From positions 1-11,965 of the forward strand of contig DAOTTO010000450.1 of NCBI GenBank assembly GCA_034437895.1: 11,965 nucleotides of DNA. The letters run 5' to 3'. The position numbers were made by a program, and so were the translations under genes. Shown one piece after another: positions 5,523 to 11,965 of this stretch (position 1 is its first letter; every line of letters begins with the position of its first letter). The stretch comes from JANRLJ01 sp034437895. GTDB lineage: Bacteria; Chloroflexota; Anaerolineae; Aggregatilineales; Phototrophicaceae. The notes under the pieces were generated by a model. It had not been told where the DNA came from. It saw only the letters and a program-made list of their open reading frames with translations, and ran no database searches.

Positions 5523-6614
5523 TTATACAGGCTGGATGGCGTAATATAAACGCGCCCCTAAGCCGCCTTCTTCTTTTAAGCGTTCTGCCGCTTCGCCGCT
5601 GACCAATTCAATTTTGGTATTGGCATGGAGCGCCTGAATAGGAAGTTGTTGAATCCACTCATCATCCTCCAAAGGCCAGGGGATGACAAACATCTCGACC
5701 TGTTGCATCTCCATCGCAGCCATCACTTCCTTGCGTCCCAGTGCGCCGCGCCCGCCAGATTTGGCGAAATCGATGACCTGCTCCACCAATTCCATCTCTT
5801 TCTGGCGTTCAAACTCCTGCGCGATAGGCGTAATGCGCTCCAGCACTTCTGCATCATTAAAGTAGAAAGGCACGGGTACGACACCCGCTAACCCGGCAGC
5901 GGCTTCCTCATGCAGATAGCCCTCCACTGCATGTGCCGATTTTTCTGCCCCACCAATAATCAACCGCTCCGCGCCCATTTGCTTCATCAATTCACGGGCT
6001 TGTTGGGCGGTTTCACGATGCAGGCGGGAGATGTGTTCATCCATCGTATCGTCGAAGTTATCTTGATCTGCGCCTTGCACGCTGCCGAATCCACTACCGG
6101 ACGGACGTGAGGAAAAAGCCGTCTTTTCCGCAAAGTCATACTCAAAACGATCAGACACAATCGAGTTGCCGTGTTCGACGCTCCCCAGATACACTTGCAG
6201 GAAACGCGCCTCGTCTTTATCCACCATCACAACCAGATAAGGTTCATATTCATCAATCGCCCACAGCAATGGCGCGATCATCGGTACGCCAAAATGAATC
6301 GCATTGTTGTCCAGCGGAATAGGGAGTTCGTAAATCTGCTCCACATCTGTACCCAAAAACAGTGCCAGCCCTTTTACATGTGGGGGAAAATCCTCCAAAT
6401 AGGCCAGCACACGATCACGGGCATCAATCCAGATAGGGCGTTGATCGTCGGAGATGGCGGCATCAGTCTCGCGGAGTGCGTTATTCAACCAACTACGCCA
6501 GGCCGGTGTCGCGGCTTGATTTTCTTGCAGCGATGCGTCTACTTGCAGATAAAGCGAGAGGATATGCTCGTTTTCCTGCGCCAATAACTGCTTTACATCT
6601 TCTAAATTAATCAT
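5523..6614 (-). CDS. baeRF-family protein (bacterial release-factor-like, function unknown)
   Basis: A 363-residue soluble protein resembling the bacterial archaeo-eukaryotic release factor-like (baeRF) families, which are related to eRF1/Pelota and thought to act at the ribosome; no activity is established for this protein. What can be seen: an N-terminal domain (1-120, opening LLAQENEHILSLYLQVD), a central segment with YLVVMVDKDEARFLQVYLG (126-144), a Gly/Ser-rich loop (GSGFGSVQGAD, 173-183), a helical stretch ending AERLIIGGAEKSAHAV (215-230), and a C-terminal L7Ae/eRF1-3-like domain ending EEGGLGARLYYAI. No GGQ peptide-release motif is present. The start at 6614 is chosen because AGGAGG lies just upstream; an in-frame ATG at 6674 lacks this. 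It follows livF by 97 bases on the same strand and may be read through from the liv operon. An IS630 element ends three bases beyond its stop. Confidence 0.7.
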   Translation of the reverse strand: MINLEDVKQLLAQENEHILSLYLQVDASLQENQAATPAWRSWLNNALRETDAAISDDQRPIWIDARDRVLAYLEDFPPHVKGLALFLGTDVEQIYELPIPLDNNAIHFGVPMIAPLLWAIDEYEPYLVVMVDKDEARFLQVYLGSVEHGNSIVSDRFEYDFAEKTAFSSRPSGSGFGSVQGADQDNFDDTMDEHISRLHRETAQQARELMKQMGAERLIIGGAEKSAHAVEGYLHEEAAAGLAGVVPVPFYFNDAEVLERITPIAQEFERQKEMELVEQVIDFAKSGGRGALGRKEVMAAMEMQQVEMFVIPWPLEDDEWIQQLPIQALHANTKIELVSGEAAERLKEEGGLGARLYYAIQPV

Positions 6615-6711
6615 AGAAACCTCCTCATAGCGGAGCGCTTCAACATAAAACGCGCCGACTTGTCGGATTTCCACTATAGTCTTTGCGGATGTGGTCGGTC
6701 TTAGCTGTCGA

Positions 6712-7434
6712 TTAGTGCTCGCCTAGATAGACCTTACGCACCATTTCGTTGCTCATGAGCGAATTGGCATTGTCTTCCAATACCACTTTGCCTGTTTGCA
6801 GCACATACCCACGCTGTGCCACTTCCAGCGCCATCAGCGCATTCTGTTCGACCAGCAAAATCGCCGTGCCGTCCTCTTTATTGATGCGCGTAATCGTCTC
6901 GAAGATCGTCTCGACTAACAGCGGCGCAAGCCCCATCGACGGCTCATCTAAAAGCAGCAAACGCGGCCTCGCCATCAAAGCGCGTCCAATCGCCAACATC
7001 TGCTGTTCACCGCCGGAAAGCGTCCCCGCGAACTGCTTGGCGCGTTCTTTTAAGCGCGGAAAAAGCGCAAAAACCTTTTCAATGTCGTCCAAGATTTTAT
7101 GGTTATCATTGCGCCGATACGCGCCCATTTCCAAATTGTCGCGGATGGTCAAACGCGGGAATACGCGCCTCCCTTCCGGCGATTGGGCGATCCCCCGCCC
7201 GACCAGATCATGTGCGCCGACGTTTTGAATCTCTTTTCCGTCGAAAGTGATTTTGCCTTCACGCGGGTGCATAATGCCGCTGACTGTGCGAATCGTGGTC
7301 GATTTTCCCGCGCCATTCGCGCCGATCAACGTGACGATTTCGCCTTCATCCACATACAGGCTGATGCCTTGCAGTGCGTGGATGTTGCCATAATACGTGT
7401 GGATGTTGTCCACCTGTAACAAATGATTAGCCAT
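6712..7434 (-). CDS. livF: Branched-chain amino acid ABC transporter, ATP-binding protein LivF
   Basis: One of the two cytoplasmic ATPases that drive the importer. At 240 residues it has the normal LivF length. Visible motifs: Walker A GANGAGKST (38-46), signature LSGGEQQ (139-145), Walker B LLLLDEPS (159-166) and VEQNA (195-199). At the last site the usual switch histidine is replaced by Gln, as is common in LivF. The LivF-specific IAQSPEGRRVFPRLT (82-96) separates it from LivG. Its ATG lies inside the end of livG (8-bp overlap, ATGGCTAA), which suggests translational coupling and equal amounts of the two ATPases. Confidence 0.95.
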   Translation of the reverse strand: MANHLLQVDNIHTYYGNIHALQGISLYVDEGEIVTLIGANGAGKSTTIRTVSGIMHPREGKITFDGKEIQNVGAHDLVGRGIAQSPEGRRVFPRLTIRDNLEMGAYRRNDNHKILDDIEKVFALFPRLKERAKQFAGTLSGGEQQMLAIGRALMARPRLLLLDEPSMGLAPLLVETIFETITRINKEDGTAILLVEQNALMALEVAQRGYVLQTGKVVLEDNANSLMSNEMVRKVYLGEH

Positions 7435-8215
7435 GTTTGAGTGCCTCTACTGCCCGTCGCCCCAGATACGCTTCGATCACGCGCTCATCCTTCTGAATAT
7501 CGGCAGGCAGCCCTTCCGCGATTTTTTTACCATAGTCCAACACCGTCACTTTATCAGAAATGCCCATTACGACCTGCATATCATGTTCGATCAGCATAAT
7601 CGTCAAGTCACGTTCTTCCGGCAATCGACGGATAAACTTCGTCATATCCTGCGTTTCGTTAGGATTCATCCCCGCCGTCGGTTCATCCAGCAGCAGCAAC
7701 TTCGGTTTAGTCGCCAACGCACGGGCAATTTCCAAACGGCGCTGATAGCCATACGGCAGATTTTTGGCGAGGTCGTCCTCATAGCCGCTTAAGCCGACAT
7801 ATTCCAGTAATCCCCGCGCCTCGTCACGGGCATCGGCTTCTTCTTTACGTACCCGCGCCGGACGCGCAATCGCCCCCACCCAACCAGCATGAAGCCGATA
7901 GTGCATCCCGATCAGCACATTTTCCAACGTGGTCATATTGTTGAACAAGCGAATCGTCTGGAAAGTGCGCCCGATTCCGGTTTGCGTCAGCTTGCTTGGG
8001 CGCATCCCACCGATCAACTTACCATTGAAATTGATCGAGCCGGTGGTGGGCTTATAATACCCGGTGACGACATTAAAGAAGGTCGTCTTGCCTGCCCCAT
8101 TCGGCCCGATAATGCTGGCAATCGTGCGGCGGTTGAGCGTGTAATCCAACGTATCGACGGCGATCAAACCGCCAAACGCTTTGCTGATGCCTTTTGCTTC
8201 GAGAAGAATGTCCAT
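7427..8215 (-). CDS. livG: Branched-chain amino acid ABC transporter, ATP-binding protein LivG
   Basis: The second ATPase of the importer, 262 residues. Walker A GPNGAGKTT (37-45), Q-loop GRTFQTIRLF (82-91), the LivG-type degenerate signature LPYGYQRRLEIARAL (153-167), Walker B LLLLDEPT (173-180) and switch histidine in IEHDM (209-213) are all present. The insertion between Q-loop and signature, and the C-terminal extension ending in IEAYLG plus a short tail, are typical of LivG. Upstream of the ATG there is only an A-rich stretch (agaaaaaaact) with no clear Shine-Dalgarno sequence, unlike its neighbours. A heptamer repeat ends ten bases or so before the start. The 140-base gap to livM is the second break in the operon's tight packing. 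Confidence 0.95.
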   Translation of the reverse strand: MDILLEAKGISKAFGGLIAVDTLDYTLNRRTIASIIGPNGAGKTTFFNVVTGYYKPTTGSINFNGKLIGGMRPSKLTQTGIGRTFQTIRLFNNMTTLENVLIGMHYRLHAGWVGAIARPARVRKEEADARDEARGLLEYVGLSGYEDDLAKNLPYGYQRRLEIARALATKPKLLLLDEPTAGMNPNETQDMTKFIRRLPEERDLTIMLIEHDMQVVMGISDKVTVLDYGKKIAEGLPADIQKDERVIEAYLGRRAVEALKHG

Positions 8216-8223
8216 AGTTTTTT

Positions 8224-8265
8224 TCTAGCTGTTAGTGGTTAGCGATTAGTTTTTAGGCGTTAGTT
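8224..8265. repeat. Degenerate heptanucleotide tandem repeat upstream of livG
   Basis: Five consecutive 7-base units share the pattern NTTAGNN: GTTAGTG, GTTAGCG, ATTAGTT, TTTAGGC, GTTAGTT (8231-8265). A sixth weaker unit, TCTAGCT (8224-8230), keeps TAG in phase. The tract sits directly before livG and beside a palindrome. It resembles in style the short tandemly repeated heptamers described from cyanobacterial intergenic regions, though the sequence is its own. Confidence 0.65.
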
Positions 8266-8317
8266 TTAAAAGACGGATTTAAACACAGATCAATAATCTT
8301 AAATTAGGTTGTATTGC

Positions 8318-8345
8318 GTAAGGGCGCAGCATGCTGCGCCCTTAC
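8318..8345. repeat. Intergenic palindromic repeat, copy 3 (perfect 28-bp palindrome)
   Basis: The half-site GTAAGGGCGCAGCA (8318-8331) is followed immediately by its exact reverse complement (8332-8345), with no mismatch and no spacer. It begins ten bases after the livM stop codon on the minus strand. There is no T run after it in the direction of transcription, so it is more likely an mRNA 3'-end stabiliser or repeat element than a full terminator. Confidence 0.85.
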
Positions 8346-8355
8346 AAAAACACTA

Positions 8356-9483
8356 TTACCCCTGCACTTCCGCCGCGACAGGCGCGGGTTTCGTCTTGCG
8401 TCCGCTCTGTTGACCGAACAACCCCTGCGGACGGAACACCATAATCAAAATCAAGCCCACGCCGAAAAACACCCAGCGCAAGCTCTGTACATCCGAATTG
8501 GGGAACAATTCCGGCATAATCTGTGCCAAAAACACGCCGTCAAAGGTCGAGATCAGCAAACCGCCAATCAATACGCCCCAAACGCTGCCGATACCACTCA
8601 AAATGACAATAATCAGCAGGAAAATCGACACCTGAAAGCGGAACAAATCCGGGAAAATCGCGCCGAGCATCGAAGCGAACACGGCACCTGCCAGCCCGGA
8701 AAACGATGCACCTAAACCGAAGGCCATCAACTTGGCGCGGACGATGTTCACGCCCATAAATTCGGCGGCGGTCTCGTCCTCACGGATAGCTTTCCATGCC
8801 CGTCCTACCCGCGAATCTTCTAGCCGTAAAGAGGCAAACAGCACAAAAACCACTAAAATCACGATGATGAAATACCAGAATTTGGGATCAACCGCCACGC
8901 GCAGTCTGTCTTGTTCCAGCCGTAAGACCTGCTCGACAAACGAAAAATCTGGCCTGCCGAGTGGATTCATCCCCAACGGGCCATTGGTCAAGTTAAATTC
9001 TTCGATCACCGTCCAACTACCGATGCGAATGGTGATGTCATCCAGATTACGCACCAACGTGGGGATAATCTCGCCGAAGGCCAACGTCACAATTGCCAGA
9101 TAATCACCACGCAGCCGCAGCGTAGGCGCACCGACCATAATGCCAAAAACCGCCGCCACCGCCGCGCAAATCCAGATGGCGATAAAAAAGCTGGCTTCAA
9201 TATCAAGCGTAGGCCACGTTAAAACGCCAAAGGCATACGCGCCAATCGCAAAAAACGCGGCATAGCCTAAATCCAACAGTCCCGCGAACCCAACAACAAT
9301 ATTTAAGCCGAGCGCCAGCACCACATAAATCAGCGCCCGGTTGATCTGCGTCAGCAAGCCAAAATCGGTCAAGCCTTCCAGAAAATCCGAGACAAGCGGC
9401 ACAAGCGCAATCAAAACTAAGACGACCCCGATTTGCGCTAAAGTCGGTAGTTTTTCCCATGAACGACGGATTGAAGCGACCAT
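8356..9483 (-). CDS. livM: Branched-chain amino acid ABC transporter, permease LivM
   Basis: The second permease subunit, 375 residues, with about nine to ten hydrophobic segments (for example 16-32, 49-68, 71-90, 98-118, 203-218, 284-305, 336-350). Family landmarks are GLNIVVGFAGLLDLGYAAFFAIGAYA (59-84), GDYLAIVTLAFGEI (126-139), the cytoplasmic loop contacting the ATPases GRAWKAIREDETAAEFMGVN (227-246), and the C-terminal FRPQGLFG (350-357). An N-terminal extension and the stretch 150-200 make it somewhat longer than minimal LivM proteins, and the last ~18 residues are a charged tail. The start codon lies one base after the livH stop, and GGAG ends ten bases before it. Confidence 0.94.
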   Translation of the reverse strand: MVASIRRSWEKLPTLAQIGVVLVLIALVPLVSDFLEGLTDFGLLTQINRALIYVVLALGLNIVVGFAGLLDLGYAAFFAIGAYAFGVLTWPTLDIEASFFIAIWICAAVAAVFGIMVGAPTLRLRGDYLAIVTLAFGEIIPTLVRNLDDITIRIGSWTVIEEFNLTNGPLGMNPLGRPDFSFVEQVLRLEQDRLRVAVDPKFWYFIIVILVVFVLFASLRLEDSRVGRAWKAIREDETAAEFMGVNIVRAKLMAFGLGASFSGLAGAVFASMLGAIFPDLFRFQVSIFLLIIVILSGIGSVWGVLIGGLLISTFDGVFLAQIMPELFPNSDVQSLRWVFFGVGLILIMVFRPQGLFGQQSGRKTKPAPVAAEVQG

Positions 9484-9484
9484 G

Positions 9485-10432
9485 TTAAACTTTCTCCAAT
9501 CCTTGCGTGGAACCCAAAATCCCGGACGGACGGAACACGAGCATCAAAATTAGCAGGCCGAAGATCACAATCCGCGACCACTCCCCGCCAATATACAAAT
9601 CGCTCATGGCCTGCACCATGCCGATGATATAGGCTCCCAGCACCGCGCCGCGAATATTGCCCACGCCGCCCAAGACCGCCGAGGTAAACGCGAACAAGCC
9701 TGCCTCGAAGCCCATTAAAAAGCGCCCACGTCCCAGATATAGGCCGTAGATCATCCCGGCTGCGCCTGCCAGCGCCCCGCCGATAAAAAATGTAATCGAG
9801 ATAATGCGGTTGACGTTAATCCCGACCATCGCGGCGGCTTCACGGTCTTGCGCGGAAGCCCGCATCGCCTTGCCGAGTTTGGTACGGTCAATAAAGAGCG
9901 TCAGGCCGATCATCAGCGGAATAGTCACCCCAAAAAGAAAAATTTCTTTGGTCGTAAAACGCACAATCGTATCCAGGTCAAGCCCATCGGGGCCTAACAG
10001 ATCGATATTCGGGAAGTAGCGCGGATAATTAATTTGGTTAGCGCCCTTCCAGACGGCATACAATGCCTCTAACGCAAATGACACCCCTACTGCCGTAATC
10101 AGCGGAGCCAGCCGCGCCGCTTTTCGCAGGGGTTTATAAGCGATGCGCTCTATCGTCACATTGAGGCTGCCCGTCAGCACCATCGTGGCGATCATCACCA
10201 GCGGCAGCACGACAATCAGCCATAAGCCGCTCATCGGTTCGGGCGGTTGCAGCACATTCAACATCGTTAGGGAGATCAAAAAGCCAAAAGCGAACAAATC
10301 GCCATGCGCGAAATTAATAAGTTCAATAATACCGTAGACCATCGTATAACCGAGCGCGATGAGTGCCAAGTAGCTGCCGATGGATAAGCCAATAATCGCT
10401 TGTCGGATAAACGCTTGAAGTTCTAGATCCAT
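9485..10432 (-). CDS. livH: Branched-chain amino acid ABC transporter, permease LivH
   Basis: First permease subunit, 315 residues, with about eight membrane segments. Diagnostic stretches are YTMVYGIIELINFAHGD (29-45), the ATPase-contact loop LGKAMRASAQDREAAAMVGI (186-205), GGVGNIRGAVLGAYIIG (255-271) and the end motif FRPSGILG (300-307). AAAGG lies eight bases before the ATG. It pairs with LivM to form the transmembrane channel. The gene is separated from livJ by 88 bases that include a palindrome, and from livM by a single base, so the permease pair should be co-translated. Confidence 0.95.
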   Translation of the reverse strand: MDLELQAFIRQAIIGLSIGSYLALIALGYTMVYGIIELINFAHGDLFAFGFLISLTMLNVLQPPEPMSGLWLIVVLPLVMIATMVLTGSLNVTIERIAYKPLRKAARLAPLITAVGVSFALEALYAVWKGANQINYPRYFPNIDLLGPDGLDLDTIVRFTTKEIFLFGVTIPLMIGLTLFIDRTKLGKAMRASAQDREAAAMVGINVNRIISITFFIGGALAGAAGMIYGLYLGRGRFLMGFEAGLFAFTSAVLGGVGNIRGAVLGAYIIGMVQAMSDLYIGGEWSRIVIFGLLILMLVFRPSGILGSTQGLEKV

Positions 10433-10467
10433 GTTGTGCCTTTGGTGGGTGTAAATGCTGTTTTAGA

Positions 10468-10495
10468 GTAGGGGCGAGTCATGACTCGCCCCCAC
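10468..10495. repeat. Intergenic palindromic repeat, copy 4
   Basis: Arms GTAGGGGCGAGTCA (10468-10481) and TGACTCGCCCCCAC (10482-10495) pair at 13 of 14 positions with no loop. It begins 25 bases after the livJ stop codon on the minus strand and precedes livH. No T run follows it on the transcribed strand. In binding-protein operons such a structure often allows more binding-protein mRNA to persist than permease mRNA, which is an inference here. Confidence 0.8.
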
Positions 10496-10520
10496 AACGT
10501 TACAAATCAAACTAGCCCGA

Positions 10521-11798
10521 TTATGGGCGCTCGCAGGTTGTGTTCAGATCAGGCGTGATCGCTGTCGGGTTGGCGAAAGCGCCGTCCGCGAAGTCATAGC
10601 CGTAGAAGGCTGCCAGTGTAGAGTCACCGTTTTCGTCGAAGCCAATGGTGCCCAATGCGCTGTCGAGTTCGGTGGTCGGCACTGCGGCGAGGATGTTGGC
10701 GCGGGTAATGCCGCCTTCCATATCGCCACCACGTTCAATCGAATCGAGGATCACTTGCATGGCAGTGTAAGCATAGATCGCATACGGATCCGGCTCTGCG
10801 CCATCATAGGCTTCCTGATACCCTTCATAGAAGCGAACACCAATTTCGGTGGTCAACAAATTCGGCAGCAGTGCCGAGAAGGTGAAGAAGGTATTACCAT
10901 TCAGCACTTCCGCGCCGCCGACCTGATCGACCAGATCAATCGTCAGTAGACCATCGGGTCCCATAAAGGCTACGCCGTCATCGAACAGACCTTCGTCATA
11001 CATCGCTTGAATCAGGCTAGGGCCGCCCGAATCCATCACGAAGCCGCCGAACACGATTTCCGCACCGGAGCTGACCACATCCGTCAGCAGGGTGCGCGGG
11101 TCAGAATCCGCTGATTCCAAGCTGGAATGTCCAAGCACTTCTAGGCCAATTTCCTGAGCATGAGCGTCAAATTCATTGGCGACACCTGCACCGTAGGCCT
11201 GGGCATCGTCGATGATGTATACGCTGTCATAACCCATGCAGTATGCCCACGATGCTGCCGCCGGCCCCTGCACGTCGTCGGTCACAGGAATGCGATAGTA
11301 GTTCACAGCTTCCGTCGGGCGATAGATTTCTGGTTCGCCTTCTTCGCAGGTTTCGCAAGCACGGGTCAGGCCAGCATAGGTGTTGGCAGGGCTAATGTGC
11401 AGCATCCCGGCTTCGTTGGTGATCGGCATGGAGACTTTCGCCGCGCCGGAGTTATAGGTGCCGAAGTAAACCAGACATTCTTCGTCATTCACGCAGCGCT
11501 GAGCATTTTCAGCTTCAATCGTGCCGTCCCATGCACCAGTAGTGGGAGAAGCATCGTCCAACGGGACAATTTCAATCGTCGTCCCCATCGGCCCCATGCC
11601 TTCATGATCTTCCGTATAGTGCATGAGCGCCAAATTCGCGGCGTTTAACATACTTTCGCCAACGGCTTGTGTGCCGCCCGTGAGAGGCCAGCTTGTATAA
11701 ACCTTGACGGTCTGCCCGTCCTGCGCCGTCACCGGGACAATAAACAGCCCCAGCAGTAGCAAGAAAACAATACCAATTGCAAAACGTTTACTTGTCAT
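10521..11798 (-). CDS. livJ: Extracellular substrate-binding protein of the branched-chain amino acid type ABC transporter
   Basis: A 425-residue secreted receptor that should capture the substrate and deliver it to LivHM. Branched-chain amino acids are the family's usual ligands, but related receptors bind amides, urea or aromatic compounds. The N-terminus is a Sec signal peptide (MTSKRF, hydrophobic 7-22, likely cleavage after VTA at 25). There is no lipobox cysteine. The mature part follows the periplasmic-binding fold type 1: SWPLTGGTQAVGESMLNAANLAL (36-58), YFGTYNSGAAKVSMPITNEAG (111-131), DSVYIIDDAQAYGAGVANEF (191-210), FGGFVMDSGGPSLIQAMYDEG (250-270). Six cysteines (102, 108, 148, 151, 187, 422) could make disulfides. 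The ATG at 11798 is chosen over one at 11906 because AAGGA lies seven bases before it and the signal peptide starts here. First gene of the operon. Confidence 0.92.
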   Translation of the reverse strand: MTSKRFAIGIVFLLLLGLFIVPVTAQDGQTVKVYTSWPLTGGTQAVGESMLNAANLALMHYTEDHEGMGPMGTTIEIVPLDDASPTTGAWDGTIEAENAQRCVNDEECLVYFGTYNSGAAKVSMPITNEAGMLHISPANTYAGLTRACETCEEGEPEIYRPTEAVNYYRIPVTDDVQGPAAASWAYCMGYDSVYIIDDAQAYGAGVANEFDAHAQEIGLEVLGHSSLESADSDPRTLLTDVVSSGAEIVFGGFVMDSGGPSLIQAMYDEGLFDDGVAFMGPDGLLTIDLVDQVGGAEVLNGNTFFTFSALLPNLLTTEIGVRFYEGYQEAYDGAEPDPYAIYAYTAMQVILDSIERGGDMEGGITRANILAAVPTTELDSALGTIGFDENGDSTLAAFYGYDFADGAFANPTAITPDLNTTCERP

Positions 11799-11844
11799 TG
11801 GGAATCCTTTCAATATTTCGTTTATTCCACCAATTTTTGAACCA

Positions 11845-11906
11845 CAGGGCGTAAGGTTGCCCTGAAAATTCCAGCTTTTTAAGTGATAAGTCAAAAGCAA
11901 GGTCAA
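11845..11906 (-). promoter_or_regulatory. livJ leader: weak promoter candidate and a small hairpin
   Basis: On the minus strand TTGACC (11906-11901) is followed after 17 bases by CTTAAA (11883-11878). The -35 is good and the -10 poor, so this is only a candidate for the operon promoter. Downstream in the leader, CAGGGC and GCCCTG (11864-11859 and 11850-11845) form a 6-bp hairpin with an 8-base loop. No T run follows the hairpin and no riboswitch consensus was recognised. Confidence 0.22.
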
Positions 11907-11945
11907 TCTTAAACTTTAGACTTAAGTAGTTCTATACGATTTCGG

Positions 11946-11963
11946 TAGGTGCGTAGCACACTA
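11946..11963. repeat. Small hairpin at the window edge
   Basis: TAG-GTGC-GTA-GCAC-A-CTA: a seven-base stem with a three-base loop and one bulged A. The preceding base makes GTAGG, the same opening as the longer palindromes, so this may be a shortened relative or part of a copy cut by the window end. Confidence 0.3.
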
Positions 11964-11965
11964 TG

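Noticed and set aside
6655..6666. CCGAC-TT-GTCGG dyad between livF and the baeRF gene as an operator or terminator
   Set aside because: Short, with a two-base centre, and neither a T tract nor a promoter is placed sensibly around it; no support beyond the symmetry.
6615..6711. Independent promoter for the baeRF gene (TATAGT on the minus strand)
   Set aside because: No acceptable -35 element at 16-18 bases; the gene may be read through from livF.
7889..8242. Plus-strand frame covering the start of livG
   Set aside because: Antisense to conserved Walker A and Q-loop coding sequence; only a by-product of codon use.
8224..8265. CRISPR-like or other spaced repeat array
   Set aside because: Units are 7 bases and directly adjacent, with no spacers.

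Overview
The window looks like chromosomal DNA from a bacterium of moderate GC content. The best guess is Chloroflexota (Anaerolineae-like). That guess rests on the style of the proteins (a two-domain MaeB-type malic enzyme, a baeRF-family protein, an IS630-type transposase) and on short palindromes with GTAGGGRCGA-like arms in the intergenic gaps. It is inference from pattern, not a database result.

Left part (1-4375): the 3' end of an unidentified plus-strand gene whose tail resembles a STAS domain, then a CorA-type divalent-cation transporter on the plus strand. It converges on maeB, a fused malic enzyme/phosphotransacetylase-like protein on the minus strand, and the two stop codons share one TTAA. 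The ~320-bp gap upstream of maeB holds a palindromic repeat, a hairpin that looks both like a minus-strand terminator and like an IS200/IS605 end, and a promoter-like sequence. A GNAT acetyltransferase follows on the minus strand with a good promoter and a strong ribosome binding site.

Mobile-element graveyard (4453-5520): about 1.07 kb of decayed transposon DNA. In order it holds an IS1-like zinc-ribbon transposase fragment with two in-frame TAG stops, the orphan C-terminus of an IS630-type transposase, a ~112-bp MITE-like element with terminal inverted repeats and TA at each end, and an internally deleted IS630-family element. The last two abut and share a single TA. The right end lies three bases beyond the stop codon of the next gene.

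Right part (5523-11798, all minus strand): a complete branched-chain amino acid type ABC importer in the order livJ-livH-livM-livG-livF, followed by a baeRF-family protein. LivJ captures the substrate outside the cell, LivH and LivM form the membrane channel, and LivG and LivF hydrolyse ATP. livH/livM are separated by one base and livG/livF overlap by 8 bp. The livJ-livH and livM-livG gaps each carry a near-perfect palindrome just after the upstream stop codon, which could tune expression within the operon. The livM-livG gap also holds a degenerate heptanucleotide repeat right upstream of livG. No RNA genes, CRISPR arrays or defence systems were seen. The core genes are ordinary; the unusual material is the nested mobile island, the palindrome family and the heptamer repeat.
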